A stretch of 64,000 bases of DNA. Origin: Progne subis subis (lineage: Eukaryota > Chordata > Aves > Passeriformes > Hirundinidae). The notes beneath the pieces were generated by a model. That model saw only the letters and a program-made list of their open reading frames with translations, was not told the origin of the DNA and searched no databases. The stretch's first letter is position 1, and the number at the start of each line of letters is the position of its first letter. The position numbers were made by a program, and so were the translations under genes. The stretch lies in NCBI GenBank assembly GCA_022316685.1, contig JAKJHU010000385.1:62001-126000 (forward strand), written 5' to 3'. This document shows, one piece after another, positions 9,557 through 21,039 of this stretch.

Positions 9557-9892
9557 ATGGAAGCCCTTATGAAGTTCGTATCTGAGATTCATAAACAGTG
9601 GGGAATTGATTGTAAAGCAAAAGGTTTTACCCTCGCAGTGACGAGGCTTTTGCAACTTAGTATCATCAATAGTCCGGTGGAAATTCTCCACCCAGATATT
9701 TGGGATCGGTGTACGAAAGCTCTAGCCAAGGAAACTACGTTTTCAGGGTCGGCAAAGTATCTTAAGTCATGGGGGAGGGTTGTGCAATCTTTGCAGAAGG
9801 CTTTGCAGGAACAAGAGACCTGGAAAGCTGCACAGAATTGTCTAAAATTTACGCCGCAGCTCAGTGTAGGAGCTGCGACACAAACTGTTTAA
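9557..9892 (+). pseudogene. gag: gag matrix domain, class II ERV
   Basis: An ATG at 9557, just after the leader, opens 111 codons with the helical pattern of alpha/betaretroviral matrix. It starts MEAL, so it lacks the Met-Gly myristoylation start. A TAA at 9890-9892 ends the frame prematurely; gag continues in other frames downstream. The upstream extension of this frame into the LTR is non-coding. Confidence 0.7.
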
Positions 9893-10705
9893 GAAGAAAC
9901 TTTTTCAGAGGAAAATTTTAAAGGGCATTATCAGAGTGTAGGAAAATGTGGTCTGAAAGACAATGAGTCTGTTCAGACTGCTGATAAAGTTTGTCCTAAT
10001 GACTGTGGAGGCTTGCAGGAACAAAATCTTCCTTCAAAGCCTTCAAGTCCAGAGTTAGCTGCTGAAGAAAAAAATCAGGCAAAATTGTTTTATGATCAAT
10101 TAACTGAGGAAGCCAGGAATATTGCCAAAAATTCTGCCGGGGGGTCACTGGTAGAAGGGGCTGAGGGGGGACCTCCACCCTATACGGCAGGAGATTGCAT
10201 TGAATTGCTGGGAGAAAATAAGAATGTAACTAAATCAGAATATTTGGCAGACAACCAAGAATCAGCAAACAAAGAAAGTTTTTTACACAGTGTGTCTGCT
10301 GCGAACAGCTTGTTTGATAGCGCAGGCACACGCGAACAGAAGAAAGAGGGAATTAAAGCTAGTTAGAACGCTTGCCAAAAAGCACATTTTTTAAGGAACA
10401 CAGTTTAAAGGGGAGAAGAAAGGGGAGGCTCAGCCCTGAGGGAAAGGGGCGGGGGCCCAGAGGGAAGGGATGGCCCAGCCCTGAGGGAAAGGGGCGAGGT
10501 CGGAGCCCGACCAAAAGGGTCCAGAGCCCGGAAGCAGCCAGTCAGTCGACTTCCGGCTCTGAATCGGACTCCAGCTCAGAGGACTGGGACAGCCAGTCCT
10601 CCGCTGCCGGCTCTGGCTCTGACTCCGACAGAGAAGAAGTAACAGTATATAAAATCAGTAACAACAATGTTTCTACTCGGGTTGAAGGGAAGTCAGAAAA
10701 ATAAT
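9893..10705 (+). pseudogene. gag: gag linker with late-domain PPPY and Ser/Asp-rich stretch
   Basis: Two shifted open stretches (10013-10366 and about 10372-10704) carry the region between matrix and capsid. The first contains PPPY, the late-budding motif that binds NEDD4-family ligases in retroviruses. The second has near-repeated Gly/Lys/Arg units (about 10405-10510; the 26-base text 'gcccagccctgagggaaa'-type block occurs more than once) followed by a Ser/Asp/Glu-rich run. At least two frameshifts or stops separate these pieces. Confidence 0.6.
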
Positions 10706-11570
10706 GAGCGCCTCTCACAGACTGGAGGAAAATAAAAGTAGCATGGGCCAATTGGGGTCCGTCAGCCACACTGGCTTTTCCAGTCCAAGTGGGGGCGGGG
10801 GCAGGTGGAAACCAGAGAACATACTCCCCAGTAAATCCTAAGGATGTTCAAGCAATTGTTAAAGCAATCACTGACAGAGGGATCAATTCAGCTATGGTTT
10901 CCACTCTCATTGATAGTGTTTTTGGAGGGGATGACGTGCTCCCATTTGACATAAAGCAAACCTGCAGATTGATTTTTGATGGGGCAGGGATGATAGTTTT
11001 TAAACAAGAGTGGGAGGATAATTGTGCAAAGCAACTAGCTCTGGTCACTGGTCCGGATCATCCTCTATATGGCTCCAGCCTGCAGCTGCTCATGGGCACG
11101 GACCCAACCATGATCACCCCCCAGGCACAAGCCGAGGGCCTACGGGCCCACGAGGTCATGACAACTACCCGTGCTGCCAGGGAAGCTATCTGCTCTGCTT
11201 CCATGGTCATTGCTAAACCATCATTATGGTCCACAATAAAGCAAAGTGAGAGTGAGAGTTTTACACAATTTGTAGATCGGCTCCAAGCATCACTTGACTC
11301 CTCAGCTTTGCCCTCAGAGGCAAAGGGTCCTGTGTTAGCGGAGTGCTTGCGCCAACAATGCAATTCAGCCACTAAGGACATTTTAAGATCATTACCACCA
11401 GGTCCAACCTCGCAGACATGATCAGGCATGTTGCAAAAGAGGAACATTTTGCCCCAATCCAAGCAGCCGTCCGTACCGCAATAACTAGTGAAATGGCATG
11501 CTTTAATTGCAGCCAGGCATTTAAATTGGGTGAACATGCAAATTATCAGATTCCTACCTTCAGTACCCTG
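10706..11570 (+). pseudogene. gag: gag capsid and remnant nucleocapsid
   Basis: About 210 open codons (10789-11421) encode a capsid with an N-terminal domain and, near 11250-11290, a major homology region-like stretch (SESFTQFVDRL). After a TGA the frame shifts into a short stretch with one zinc-knuckle-like start (CFNC) whose His/Cys ligands are no longer in place. Capsid forms the virion core. The downstream gag end and all of pol are deleted at about 11570. Confidence 0.75.
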
Positions 11571-11571
11571 A

Positions 11572-12741
11572 TCAATTAGACCCCATCAGATTCTCACAGC
11601 ATGCAGACACAGGAGAGAGGCCACACCTGGCACCTCCTCCTCATTCAGTCCTTTAGCTATCTACCAAAAACCTAAGTCAGATCCTTACAATCCATTTCTT
11701 AGTGTGTTAAATGCTACCTTTTTGTCGTTGAACCAATCCAATCCAAATTTTACAAAATCATGCTGGTTATGTTATAATGCAGAACCTCCTTTCTATGAGG
11801 GTGTCGCCCTTGATGTTCCTTTCGATTATTCTGCAGCAGATAATCCACACAACTGTAGATGGGACACCCCTCGGAGAGAAATTACCCTGAGTCAAGTCAC
11901 AGGCCGAGGCAAGTGCTTTGGCAATGTAACCTTAGCAAAGCAGATGGGAAACATTTGTGCTGAGTTCATCCAACCTAGCCAAAAGACTGATAAGTGGGCA
12001 GTCCCATTCGTACCAGGAATGTGGGTTTGTCAACAATCTGGAATAACCCCCTGTGTGTACCTTGGTAAATTCAATAACCTTGCTGACTTTTGTGTCCAAG
12101 TTCTGATTGTTCCTAGAGTCCTGTATCACCAAGAAGAGGAAATGTATCGCTTTTTAGAAGAAACCATCCAGCTCCACAAAAGAGAAGTGATGACAGGTAT
12201 AGCCATTGCAATGCTCCTTGGCCTAGGATCTGCTGGTACAGCCACAGGTGTTTCAGCTCTCGTGACCCAACACCAAGGACTTTCTCAGCTGCACATGACA
12301 ATTGATGAGGACTTGTTAAGAATTGAAAAATCCATCTCCTCTCTGGAGGAATCTATCTCCTCTCTTTCAGAAGTCGTCCTGCAGAACAGGCGAGGACTGG
12401 ACCTCTTGCTCATGCAGCAAGGAGGCCTGTGTGCTGCCTTGAGAGAAGAATGCTGTTTTTATGCAGACCATACCGGAGTCGTGCGAGACTCCATGGCCGA
12501 ACTGAGAGAAAGACTGGCCCAGAGAAAGAGAGAGAGAGAGGCCCAACAGGGATGGTTCGAGTCATGGTTCAATCAGTCCCCATGGCTGGCCACCCTTGTT
12601 TCCACCCTAATAGGCCCTCTCACCATGATACTCTTGGTATTGATTTTTGGGCCTTGCATTTTGAACAAGTTAGTGTCGTTTGTTAAGACCCGTTTAGAGA
12701 AAGTCGACATCCTGTTTGTCAAATGTCTGCAATTACCATGA
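11572..12741 (+). pseudogene. env: env: SU C-terminal part plus complete TM, open throughout
   Basis: The frame is open from 11572 to 12741. The first 40 codons have no clear viral match; from about 11690 it follows an env pattern: a CWLC isomerase-type motif (about 11763), a fusion-peptide-like hydrophobic run after the cleavage region (about 12190-12265), a heptad-rich segment, an immunosuppressive-domain-like stretch with CX6CC (about 12430-12460), a membrane anchor (about 12590-12665) and a short tail. There is no in-frame ATG at its start, and the signal peptide and receptor-binding half are gone. About 345 codons without a stop is notable in an element whose gag is broken. Expression would need splicing or an outside start. 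Confidence 0.8.
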
Positions 12742-12853
12742 AGTGCACTTATTACTAACATGTTATATCACTTTTGTATCCTATTATACTAACTGTAAGA
12801 GCTTTTGCATTTTTTATAACATTTATACTTTTATAGGTGTTTTACTTAATCAT

Positions 12854-12868
12854 GAGGGGAGGGGGAGA
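12854..12868 (+). other. Polypurine tract
   Basis: gaggggagggggaga lies directly before the 3' LTR and would prime plus-strand synthesis in an active element. Confidence 0.8.
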
Positions 12869-13161
12869 TGTGGGAGATTAGGGACAGGCGGTCGGAAGAT
12901 ATCGCGTTGTACGGGCAGACAGAACCCCTCCCTCAACACTTAGTTGTTTAGTGTCCTTGACCAGCTAAGCAACACGTAACTTGTAACGTAAGCAGACGGA
13001 TGTGATGTAGAAAACAGAGGTCTTATAACTCCATGTAACCAGTTAATAAACACCATTAGCCGTCCACCACACTGGTGTCTGTGAGCTGGTGGCCCGAGCA
13101 GCCTGGGTGTGGCTGCCGTGTTGTTCCCGAACCAGGTCGCTATGCCTCAGCGGAGGCAGCA
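12869..13161 (+). repeat. 3' LTR, 293-bp class II family
   Basis: It starts TGTGGGAG directly after the polypurine tract and ends GGAGGCAGCA. The 3' flank continues a low-copy repeat also present at 42341-42610, whereas the flank of the 5' LTR does not. Confidence 0.9.
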
Positions 13162-13425
13162 CCTTTGGCAGCTGTAGAGCCATTGGAAATGCAGACCCTC
13201 AGCCCACAGGGGAGAAAAGAGCTCTGAATTCCCCTCCCCTCACACATAAACCCCTCTCCCAGACTGCTTCACACACAAGATCCTTCTGGAGGACTGTGGA
13301 AAGCTGAGAGGCAGCTCTGCCTTCTCCATGTTCTGTGCCCTAAAGCTGCCTGGGAGAAGAAATTTAGCCTCAGCTCTGGTGGCACAATCCTTCCTGGCCC
13401 AGGGCACAGCACCGGGAAAGTCTTT
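13162..13425 (+). repeat. Low-copy repeat D, copy 1
   Basis: This stretch matches 42341-42605 with moderate divergence, including a well conserved core (13288-13417 against 42473-42602). Homology begins exactly at the outer edge of the LTR. No protein is recognised in either copy. The remaining sequence to 13784 is unremarkable. Confidence 0.7.
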
Positions 13426-13784
13426 GTGTGCTGCTGCTCCTGGGCACAGCTGCTGTGCCAGCACTGATCTGCCCCCAGCTCTGCACACAGACATTGCTGC
13501 TGCAGCTCCAGAGGAGGGAACAAAATGGGGATCTCTGCAGAAAACTTGGCTGAGAGATCCCTTAGTTCCTTTAAAGTCACCAACAGCGCAGCCCCTCATG
13601 GGCACAGTCTGTGGCCACAGGGAAGGTGGAGAGAAACAAAATGAGAAATGGCACAAACAGTGACATATCTTTGTGGAGAAGATTAAAGGAGTAAAACAAA
13701 GAAAAAGAACCTCCAAAATGAAACCAACAAGAAGTATCAAGGATGACTTTCATTACAAGTGATTTGCAGAAATTTGCCAGCAGT

Positions 13785-14717
13785 TTAATGTTTTTTAAAC
13801 CACACAGTCATCAGTCTCCACACTGCAGCCTTGAGCTCCTGGTTCCTCAGGCTGTAGATGAGGGGGTTCAGGGCTGGAGGCACCACCGAGTACAGAACTG
13901 ACAGGGCCAGATCCAGGGACTGGGAGGAGATGGAGTGGGGCTTCAGGTAGGCAAAAAAGCCAGTGGTGATGAACAGGGAGACCACAGCCAGGTGAGGGAG
14001 GCAGGTGGAAAAGGCTTTGTGCTGTCCCTGCTCAGAGGGGATCCTCAGCACAGCCCTGAAGATCTGCACATAGGAGAAAACAATGAACACAAAACAACCA
14101 AATGCTAAAGAGATGGAAAATACAAGAAGCCCCAGTTCCCTGAGGTGGGATTTGGAGCAGGAGAGTTTGAGGACTGGGGGGATTTCACAGAAGAACTTGC
14201 CCAGGTCCTTGCCATGGCACAGGGGCAGGGAAAATGTATTGGCTGTGTGCATGAGAGCATTGAGAAAGGCACTGGCCCAGGCAGCTGCTGCCATGTGGGC
14301 ACAAGCTCTGCTGCCCAGGAGGGTCCCGTAGTGCAGGGGTTTGCAGATGGACACGTAGCGGTCATAGCTCATGACGGTCAGGAGGGAAAACTCTCCTGAC
14401 ATAAAGAACAGAAAGAAAAAGAGCTGTGCAGCACACCCTGTGTAGGAGATGTTCCTGGTGTCCCAGAGGGAATTGTGCATGGCTTTGGGGACAGTGGTGA
14501 GGATGGAGCCCAGGTCGGTGAGGGCCAGGTGGAGCAGGAAGAAGAACATGGGCGTGTGCAGGAGGTGGCCGCAGGCTACGGCACTGATGATGAGGCCGTT
14601 GCCCAGGAGGGCAGCCAGGGAGATGCCCAGGAAGAGGCAGAAGTGCAGGAGCTGCAGCTGCCGCGTGTCTGCCAATGCCAGCAGGAGGAAGTGGCTGATG
14701 GAGCTGCTGTTGCACAT
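13785..14717 (-). CDS. Olfactory receptor, OR14-like, intact
   Basis: A 310-residue single-exon class A GPCR, the usual olfactory receptor length. It has an N-terminal glycosylation site (NSS), TM1 with GNG, PMFFF at the TM2 boundary, MSYDRYVSIC at the end of TM3, the KAFSTC stretch entering TM6, and PPALNPLIYSLRN in TM7. These place it in the avian gamma-c expansion usually annotated OR14. It would bind odorants in cilia of olfactory neurons and signal through G-olf. No stop or frameshift is present, so it may be functional. Avian OR14 genes undergo frequent gene conversion, so a one-to-one orthologue is not assignable. The ATG at 14717-14715 gives the normal N-terminus. Confidence 0.95.
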   Translation of the reverse strand: MCNSSSISHFLLLALADTRQLQLLHFCLFLGISLAALLGNGLIISAVACGHLLHTPMFFFLLHLALTDLGSILTTVPKAMHNSLWDTRNISYTGCAAQLFFFLFFMSGEFSLLTVMSYDRYVSICKPLHYGTLLGSRACAHMAAAAWASAFLNALMHTANTFSLPLCHGKDLGKFFCEIPPVLKLSCSKSHLRELGLLVFSISLAFGCFVFIVFSYVQIFRAVLRIPSEQGQHKAFSTCLPHLAVVSLFITTGFFAYLKPHSISSQSLDLALSVLYSVVPPALNPLIYSLRNQELKAAVWRLMTVWFKKH

Positions 14718-16200
14718 TTGCTGTGCCTGCCCATGGGGACCTGTTCATGGATAAAGGACAGTGACGAGTCAGCAGAGGCTGCTTTGAGCCAAACCTGGGC
14801 CATTCCCTGTAGACTGTCCTGCTGTGACTCACCCACCCTTGTTCCTGCTCTGGGAAAACCTTCACCCAGGTCCCTGACTGAGCTCCAGCTGTGCTGTCTG
14901 AGTGTGCCAGGAGCAGCCAGGCCTGTGTGTGGGGACTCTCCTGGAGCCAACCCTGCCCTGCTGCCCTGGGTTTGTGGCCATGTGGCAGAGGGACAAGGCT
15001 GGATCTTCAGGATTTGTCAGTGGAATCACTCCTAATGCAGGCGGGCTCGGTAGCATCTGCACTTCAACTTCTAAAGGGCATGGGGAGCAGGAAGGAATTT
15101 TAGCCATTATTTTCCTACACATGCATCATTACTGTTTCTCAGGTGTCAGAAATCCCCACCATTTCTGCTGCACTGAGATTTTACCACTGAGAGATGTGAG
15201 AGGCAAAGGATTCCCTGTGGCTCAGGGAAGGTGAGGGGCTGGATGGGCTTGTTCCCAACTGCCCTGGGTTTGCACCTTTGGCTGCAATCAGAGCACAATC
15301 ACACTCCCGTGTCACCCTGGGATAAACCAGACCCTACCCAGAGCAGAGGGATCCCTGAATGTCTCAGCCTCTCCAAAGGTCTCTGGGCAAGGGCTCAGCA
15401 CCCCCTTCTGCCAAGGACACTCACGGCTCCCTTGGCAAACCCAACAGCATTTCCTCAGCTCTGGCATCTCTGCACTTCCCCATGGGACATTCAGGGCACT
15501 TCCAGAGGCTGTGGCACAGATTTGCAGCCAGGAGGGCAGCTCAGAGCTTGGAAGGACACAGCAAGGAGATCCCCAGGTGTGCCCATGATGGGATCTCAGG
15601 GAGAGGGCTCAGCTCATTCCCCTTTCCCATGGATGCTTTGCCCACAACCCCACAGGTGACAGGCAAGCTTGGACACCCCATTCCCATGGACACAGCTGCC
15701 TGGCAGCAATCCCAAGGGCAGTGCCTGACTCAGCTGCTGCAAATGCCAGAGCCTCCCTGAGAGCACCAGATGACAGTGACAATATCAGGGGAGGGCAGAA
15801 AGAAGAGAAGATGTTGTGGTGCTGTGTCTGGGAGGGCAGGGCACAGATAGCCGGGCACTCAGGACAGTGTTCCCATAGCCAGCTGTGCACGGCTCCTCCC
15901 ACACACCAACAGTGCCCTCCTGCCCCCAGCACTGCTCTGTTCAGCCCCCTCTCCTTCCCTGAGCATCTCCCTGTGCCTGGACATTTCCCTGCTGAGAGGA
16001 GCCTTGTCCCTGCCAGGGCTCACAGAGCCCATCCCACCCTCTGTGCCCTGGGCCCGGCCCTACAGAAACCTGCCTGTCTGCAGGGCCCTGCCTGGGGCAG
16101 GCTCTGTCTGCAGGGGGCAAGGGCAGCTCAGGAGAGCCCTGCTGGGCCCTGCAAAGGTGATGCTGGAGCTGTCCAAGGCTGAGGAGTGGCTGAAGGCCCT
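14718..16200. other. 5' side of the olfactory receptor, no gene seen
   Basis: Moderately GC-rich, with short overlapping open frames on both strands that lack domains. It probably contains the non-coding 5' exon and promoter of the receptor gene, but I cannot point to them. Confidence 0.4.
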
Positions 16201-16332
16201 TTAGGAGCCTCCCAGCAGAGAGACTGACCACCCAAAGTTACAGTTCTGGAGTCTCTGTAAATGTTCAAACATTTACTTTGATGATGCCGTGTGTCCCTTT
16301 CAACTCAGAATGTTCTGTGATTCTGTGATTTC
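16201..16332 (+). repeat. CR1 LINE 3' end
   Basis: The segment ends with the ATTCTGTG-type octamer repeat (gttctgtgattctgtgattt) that closes CR1 elements. Upstream CR1 homology fades quickly. CR1 is the main LINE family of birds. Confidence 0.7.
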
Positions 16333-18005
16333 AATTCCTATTTTGCTTCACTCATCCTCCTGTTGCCTGTAATCAAAAGAGAAAAAAACCCACCTTGTAA
16401 CATCATTAGGACAGAAAAGTAAAAACCAGACCTTAATTGAAGCTTCCAGGTGTCCCAGTGGGGATGGGGCATACCCAGGATCTGATTTTAAAATGTATTA
16501 ATGTTGATTAGTTAGGATATTTACCAGGGACATCCAATAGGAGATTCAGTTGCCCCACTTACACACCCCTGGGTAAACCCGTTGGAGGAGGACCATTTCT
16601 TCCACAGAAGCCTTCAAAGGTCTTCTTTGGCTCACTTTTTTTTTTTTTTTTTTAATGACTGCTCACACTCTGGTTAAAAAACAAAATGTTCTTCTTGCAG
16701 GTTTTCTTCCTTATAGTAAAACTATACAGTATTTCTGGAATGTATTTAGAAGGTCTGCTTATTGTTCTAAAATCTAAGAGAAAGAGAGAAATGCACTAGA
16801 GTTAATCAAGGATAACACTGATATAAATATGTAATAGTGGTTGAATAGAGTTAATTAAGCATTATAAATTTATAACAATATAATAGTAGTTAACAGAGCT
16901 ATGCATATATGAAAAATGTATAAAAAGCAAAAATCTTTTTGTCATCACCCCAACTTTCCAATCCTTCTCCAAGCAGGAAATTGAAAACACTCTCAGGAAA
17001 GCTCCTGATCTTTACAGCAATCCCAGGCTTACCTTCTTTTGGGAAGTGTCCTCCAGAGCTGTGCCCAGGCTGGTCTGGAGCTGGGAGCAGCCCTGCCCCA
17101 CACAGCACCTCTCAGCAGCAGCACCTGCCCTTTTCAGGGCGGCTCCTTCCCCCCACAGCTTCTCCCCATTGCTGTAAGCAGCTCCCAGGGCTGGCTGAGA
17201 GCTGTCCCTGGCAGGCAGCAGAGTCCCTGGCCCAGCACAGCGCCCTGGGCTGCAGGACCCTGCTCTGCAGGACAGCCCTGGGCACCCCTGGCTGCTCTCC
17301 ACAAGAGAGAATCAGAGAATGTACTCACAGAGTCTGTAGGCTTTGGGATGTTGCAGCTTTAGGAGATCCCTGCAGGAGCTGCAGCTGCCTTGTCCTGCAG
17401 GCAGAGGTTCCTGTGTCAAGGGCTGGGAGTGATTCTCCCGCAGTCACTTCTCAGCTCCTTCCCAGTCCTGAGTGACTGAAGCTCTCTGTGCCTGTGTGCT
17501 GTGCCCGGGGTGGCTGCAGGCAGTGCCCCAGCCCTGCTGGGCTGGGAGAAGAGTTGCTCATCAAGAGAGATGTGTTTTTGAAGCTTTTCTTGGCTTCCAG
17601 GAGCTTCCTCTGTGCCAGGAGCCCAGCCCAGCTCAGCAGCACAGACACAGCACAAGGACTTTAATGACCCTCTTGGGCTTTGTGCTGAGGCACCTGAACA
17701 TCAGTCCCTGAGAGAGAGCTGAAGAAACCTCTCAAGAATTCCAAGTTAGAATCCAACTCCAAAGTTTCTTGAAGTTTTAATGGGTCCCACTGAGGGACAG
17801 GACAGAGAAAGTGTCCCCAGGCCCCAGCCAGAGCAGAGAACTGGAGGCAGTGATGACAGGTGGGGACAAAGAGAAGCCAAGTCCTGGTGCTCTGGGGCAC
17901 AGCAGCCTCTGTGCCACCAAGGGCTGTGAGGAGACACCTTGTCCTGAGGCCCTGGGGCCTCCTGGCACAGCCTCAGCAAGGCTGGGCACTGTCAGCCCCT
18001 TGTGC
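16333..18005. other. Intergenic, AT-rich then GC-rich, no gene seen
   Basis: It holds a T18 run near 16640, an AT-rich stretch (16640-16960) and GC-rich sequence (17000-18000) with short overlapping frames only. Nothing can be supported as coding. Confidence 0.5.
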
Positions 18006-18009
18006 TGCC

Positions 18010-18840
18010 CTCAGCATCCCCCTGACATCCCAGTGGCCTCAAGGATGTGCTGGAAGGAGTCCCTGGGGAGCCTTGGTCAGCAATGGCCATGGGGGGCTCC
18101 TCAATGCTCCCAGGGACTGCAGGTTTTTCAAAGGGCATTTTGCTTTTGCCTTGGATTCTCTGAGAGGTTTATGCAATCATGTCCTCCAATTATCTGCTGT
18201 AATGAGTCCCTTGAGAGGTTTTGTTGGTAATGACACTCAGTGTGGCTCATTAATACTTCAAGGAACTTCAGGTTTTTAAAGGCACTTGGTGTTTTCCTTT
18301 TAAACCTGACTCTGTGAGAGACTATGCAATCATGGCTCCAATTATCTACTTTAGTAAATCCCTTGGGATTCTCTTTCAGTAAAAACATTGGGGCTCATTA
18401 ATACTTCAGGGTAGTCAAGGTATTGAAGAACTTTTTTTTGGCAGAAAACTGTAAAAAAAGAGTCTGAGAGGTTTGTGCAATCATGGCCCCAATTATCTGC
18501 TTTAATTAGTCCCTTGATATTCTTAGCCTGTAACCACACTCAGTGGGGCTCATTAATGCTTCAAGGTACTCAGGATTAATTTAAGTATTTTTTTTTTGCT
18601 ACTGACTCTCTGAGAGGTTTTTGTGCAATCCTGACCCTCCAGTTCTCTCCTTCATGGACTCCAGGAGGAGCCTGTGTTGGCGATGGATCTCTGTGGGACC
18701 CATTGATGCATTGAGACACTCTGGGTTTTTCTTCTGACTTTGACTCCTGGAAAGGTTTGTGCAATCTCCTCTCAGGCCCGGAGGTTCCAGGGCTCAGCAC
18801 CGAATGCACCATGGGGCTCATCAGGATCAAGTAAATCCCG
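18010..18840 (+). repeat. Array of about 145-bp tandem repeats
   Basis: Five to six degenerate units recur, each with a block like 'ctgagaggtttgtgcaatc', an 'aattatctgct' block and a 'ggggctcattaatgctt' block. Unit starts lie near 18160, 18309, 18463, 18606 and 18744, with a weaker unit before. Units differ by many substitutions and small indels, so the array is old. Open frames inside it are incidental. Confidence 0.75.
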
Positions 18841-19495
18841 ACAAACCATGGATTTGCCTTGATTTCCCTCTGGTCCGGTGCCTTTCATTAGGAAGTTTTC
18901 CTGCTGCAGTTATGGAGAAATATTTCAAAGAGCTTCTAAGAAATATGTATTCCTATTTTCAAGGGTGTATTTCATTACTGTTCTCATTATACAAGAGGTG
19001 GTTGCAGCATTCTGTGGTTGATACTGAACCAGGGTCTCCCAAGGAGGTCTGGCCTGCTCAGAGAAGCTGTGCTTTGGGATCTGACCCAGTGGGGACAACC
19101 TTGCTCCACATTCCCAAAGCACATCCTATCTCTTCTCACCCACCTGGGACCTGCTTTCCTTGGAGACCTGGCTGCACTTAGCCAAAGAAGGATTTTCTTC
19201 TTTTCTTTTTAAAGCAATCTAAAACTTCTGAGTTTCCCCAGTGAAAACAGAAACCCTCCTCAAGTGTGGGCCAAGCCCAAGGTGCCACCAAGAGCACTGC
19301 AGCCCTGCCCTGGGCCAGGAGTGAGGGTGGATCATCATCCCAACCTGCCCTGGGCCATTGCAAGGGGCTGTGGCCATGGAACACTGCACTGACCCCACTG
19401 CTGGCTTGGGATCCCTCATCCCTTCAAGTTTCCTTGGAAAGCACCCCAAGGACCCATTTCTGCAGCCAGGTTCCATGGCCAGGGGAGATGTGGGG
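18841..19495. other. Intergenic, no gene seen
   Basis: Unique-looking sequence. Short frames carry no domain or splice context that I can support. Confidence 0.4.
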
Positions 19496-19600
19496 GGCTG
19501 CAGGAGGTCAATGCCCCATCCCTGGAAACATTCAAGTCCAGCTGGGACAGGGCTCTGAACAACCTGATGTGGTGAAAGATGTCCCTGCTCATGCCAGGCC
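19496..19600 (+). repeat. CR1 LINE fragment
   Basis: The wording 'ccctggaaacattcaagtcc' and the following 100 bases match the CR1 3' untranslated region in sense orientation. Confidence 0.6.
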
Positions 19601-19761
19601 TGGACAAGAGGCCTGAGTGAGGCCTGAACAGCAGGCCCTGAGCCAAAGGTGACCTCTGCATCAACCTTCCAGCCAAAGGTTATCTTTGTATCTGCTCATT
19701 AGTGAAATATGCAGGGTCATTAGCACTGTGATATATGTATCCACTCATTAGTGAAACATTT

Positions 19762-20406
19762 TGTCCTGGTTTAGGGCAAATCTGGGAAAAAATCTCTGAA
19801 TGGAGTCCCTCTGGAAAAGCAAACCCAAACGGCCGCTTCCCCAACTGGTCCAGGAAAGAACTTCCTCGGAGAAAAGTGGAAAAAACTATTTAACCAACCA
19901 AGTGCCCACAAGCATAAAAAATGTATAGCATGAAACAACAAAACCTCTCACTGCTCTGAAGAGAGATGGCAAAATAGAGAAAGTCCTTGCTGTGGGTGAA
20001 TCTTGGCTCACTCAGTCTCTTATCAGTCCCTCCGGTGCTGGAAAATGCCATCCTGGGCCCCAGTGGGCTGCAGACATGACGTCCTGGCTTTTTTCCACGT
20101 TTTCAGTCTAGAACAGGTTTAAACAGTTCCAAGAAAAAGAAAAATACCATCCAGGGAACTTCTCTGCCTCAGCTACCTAAAAACCTACTAAAAAGCAAAG
20201 GAGAGCTCTCTCTCGCTGTCTGTCCATAGACAACGCGGTCCAGGAGCAGAATGTGGAGCAGTGATTGCAGTTTCTGCAAACAAACCCCGTGCTTCTTTTT
20301 TCTCCCCTTCACTTTCACAACCAGTCTTAAAGGTGTAGAACTTAATATCCGGCATAAACAGAACAGACAGCTGGGGATACAAGCATCAGAAAGTCACGCC
20401 AGGACA
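19762..20406 (-). repeat. Solo LTR, class III (ERV-L-like) family
   Basis: This 645-bp element on the minus strand starts TGTCCTGGCG at 20406 and ends in CA at 19762. It aligns with the LTRs at 28959-29631 and 49176-49835, including the block 'cctttaagactggtt' near its start and the Phe/Gln-coding-like end that reads tgtcctggttt on the plus strand. I see no target duplication at its borders. Confidence 0.75.
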
Positions 20407-20830
20407 AGTGCCCAGGGAAGGACAGCAGTGTCCCAGTGCCCAGCGTCCCCAGGGCTGCAAGGACACAGCCCCGGTGCCACGAGGACAACCTGTCCCCTCA
20501 CAGACCTCACTGGGGCAGACGACTGCCATGGCCAAGGGCACCAAGAGCTCAGGCACGTGCAGGCAGCTTCAAAGCTCTAGGGGAAGGACCCTGTGGGCAG
20601 GCAAGGATGGGGAGTCCTCTTTCCTCCTCCTCCTCCTCATCCTCCTCTCTCAAGCACTCAGCCCAGCCTTGTTTCTCTTTCACCACTGGCCTGGGTTTGG
20701 CTTCCCTTGCCCCACCTGCAGCCCTTGCTGAGCCGTGATAATTCTGCCCAGGCCAGCAGTGCCATGAAATGAGTCTCTTCCTTCCAGGAGCTCTGCTGGC
20801 CTGCTGCTCCTCACACTGTCATCCAGGGGA
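20407..20830. other. Intergenic, no gene seen
   Basis: A CTC-rich tract near 20620 and short frames only. Confidence 0.4.
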
Positions 20831-20990
20831 TCCCACCATCGGGCAGACATTTTATACAAAGGGTGGTGAGAGCAAGGAACAGGCTGCTCAGGGAGGGGCT
20901 GGATGCCTCATCCTTGCAAACATCCAGAGCCACGTTGGATGGGGCTTTGAGCAGCTTGCTCTGCTTGAAGATGTCCCTGTCCATGAGCTG
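20831..20990 (+). repeat. CR1 LINE fragment
   Basis: It contains CR1-like text such as 'gggtggtgagagcaaggaac', followed by 'gatgtccctgtccatg'. It is diverged and truncated. Confidence 0.6.
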
Positions 20991-21039
20991 CCTCTGATGA
21001 TTTTTAGCCTCTTGCAGGAAACTTTATCCTCCTGGATTC

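Larger units (their letters stand above)
9160..13161 (+). mobile_element. Class II provirus with gag and env, pol deleted
   Basis: Order: 293-bp LTR, tRNA-Phe-like primer site, gag (matrix, PPPY-containing linker, capsid, one decayed zinc knuckle), then directly the C-terminal part of the surface subunit and a complete transmembrane subunit, a polypurine tract and a 293-bp LTR. Protease, reverse transcriptase, RNase H, integrase and most of SU are missing. By hand count the two LTRs differ at about 15 of 293 positions. The bases outside the two LTRs do not form a target-site duplication. A class II gag with a gamma-type (CX6CC) env is a known betaretrovirus combination. Confidence 0.85.

Noticed and set aside
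14083..14865. Plus- and minus-strand frames overlapping the olfactory receptor
   Set aside because: They are alternative frames of the receptor coding sequence without features of their own.
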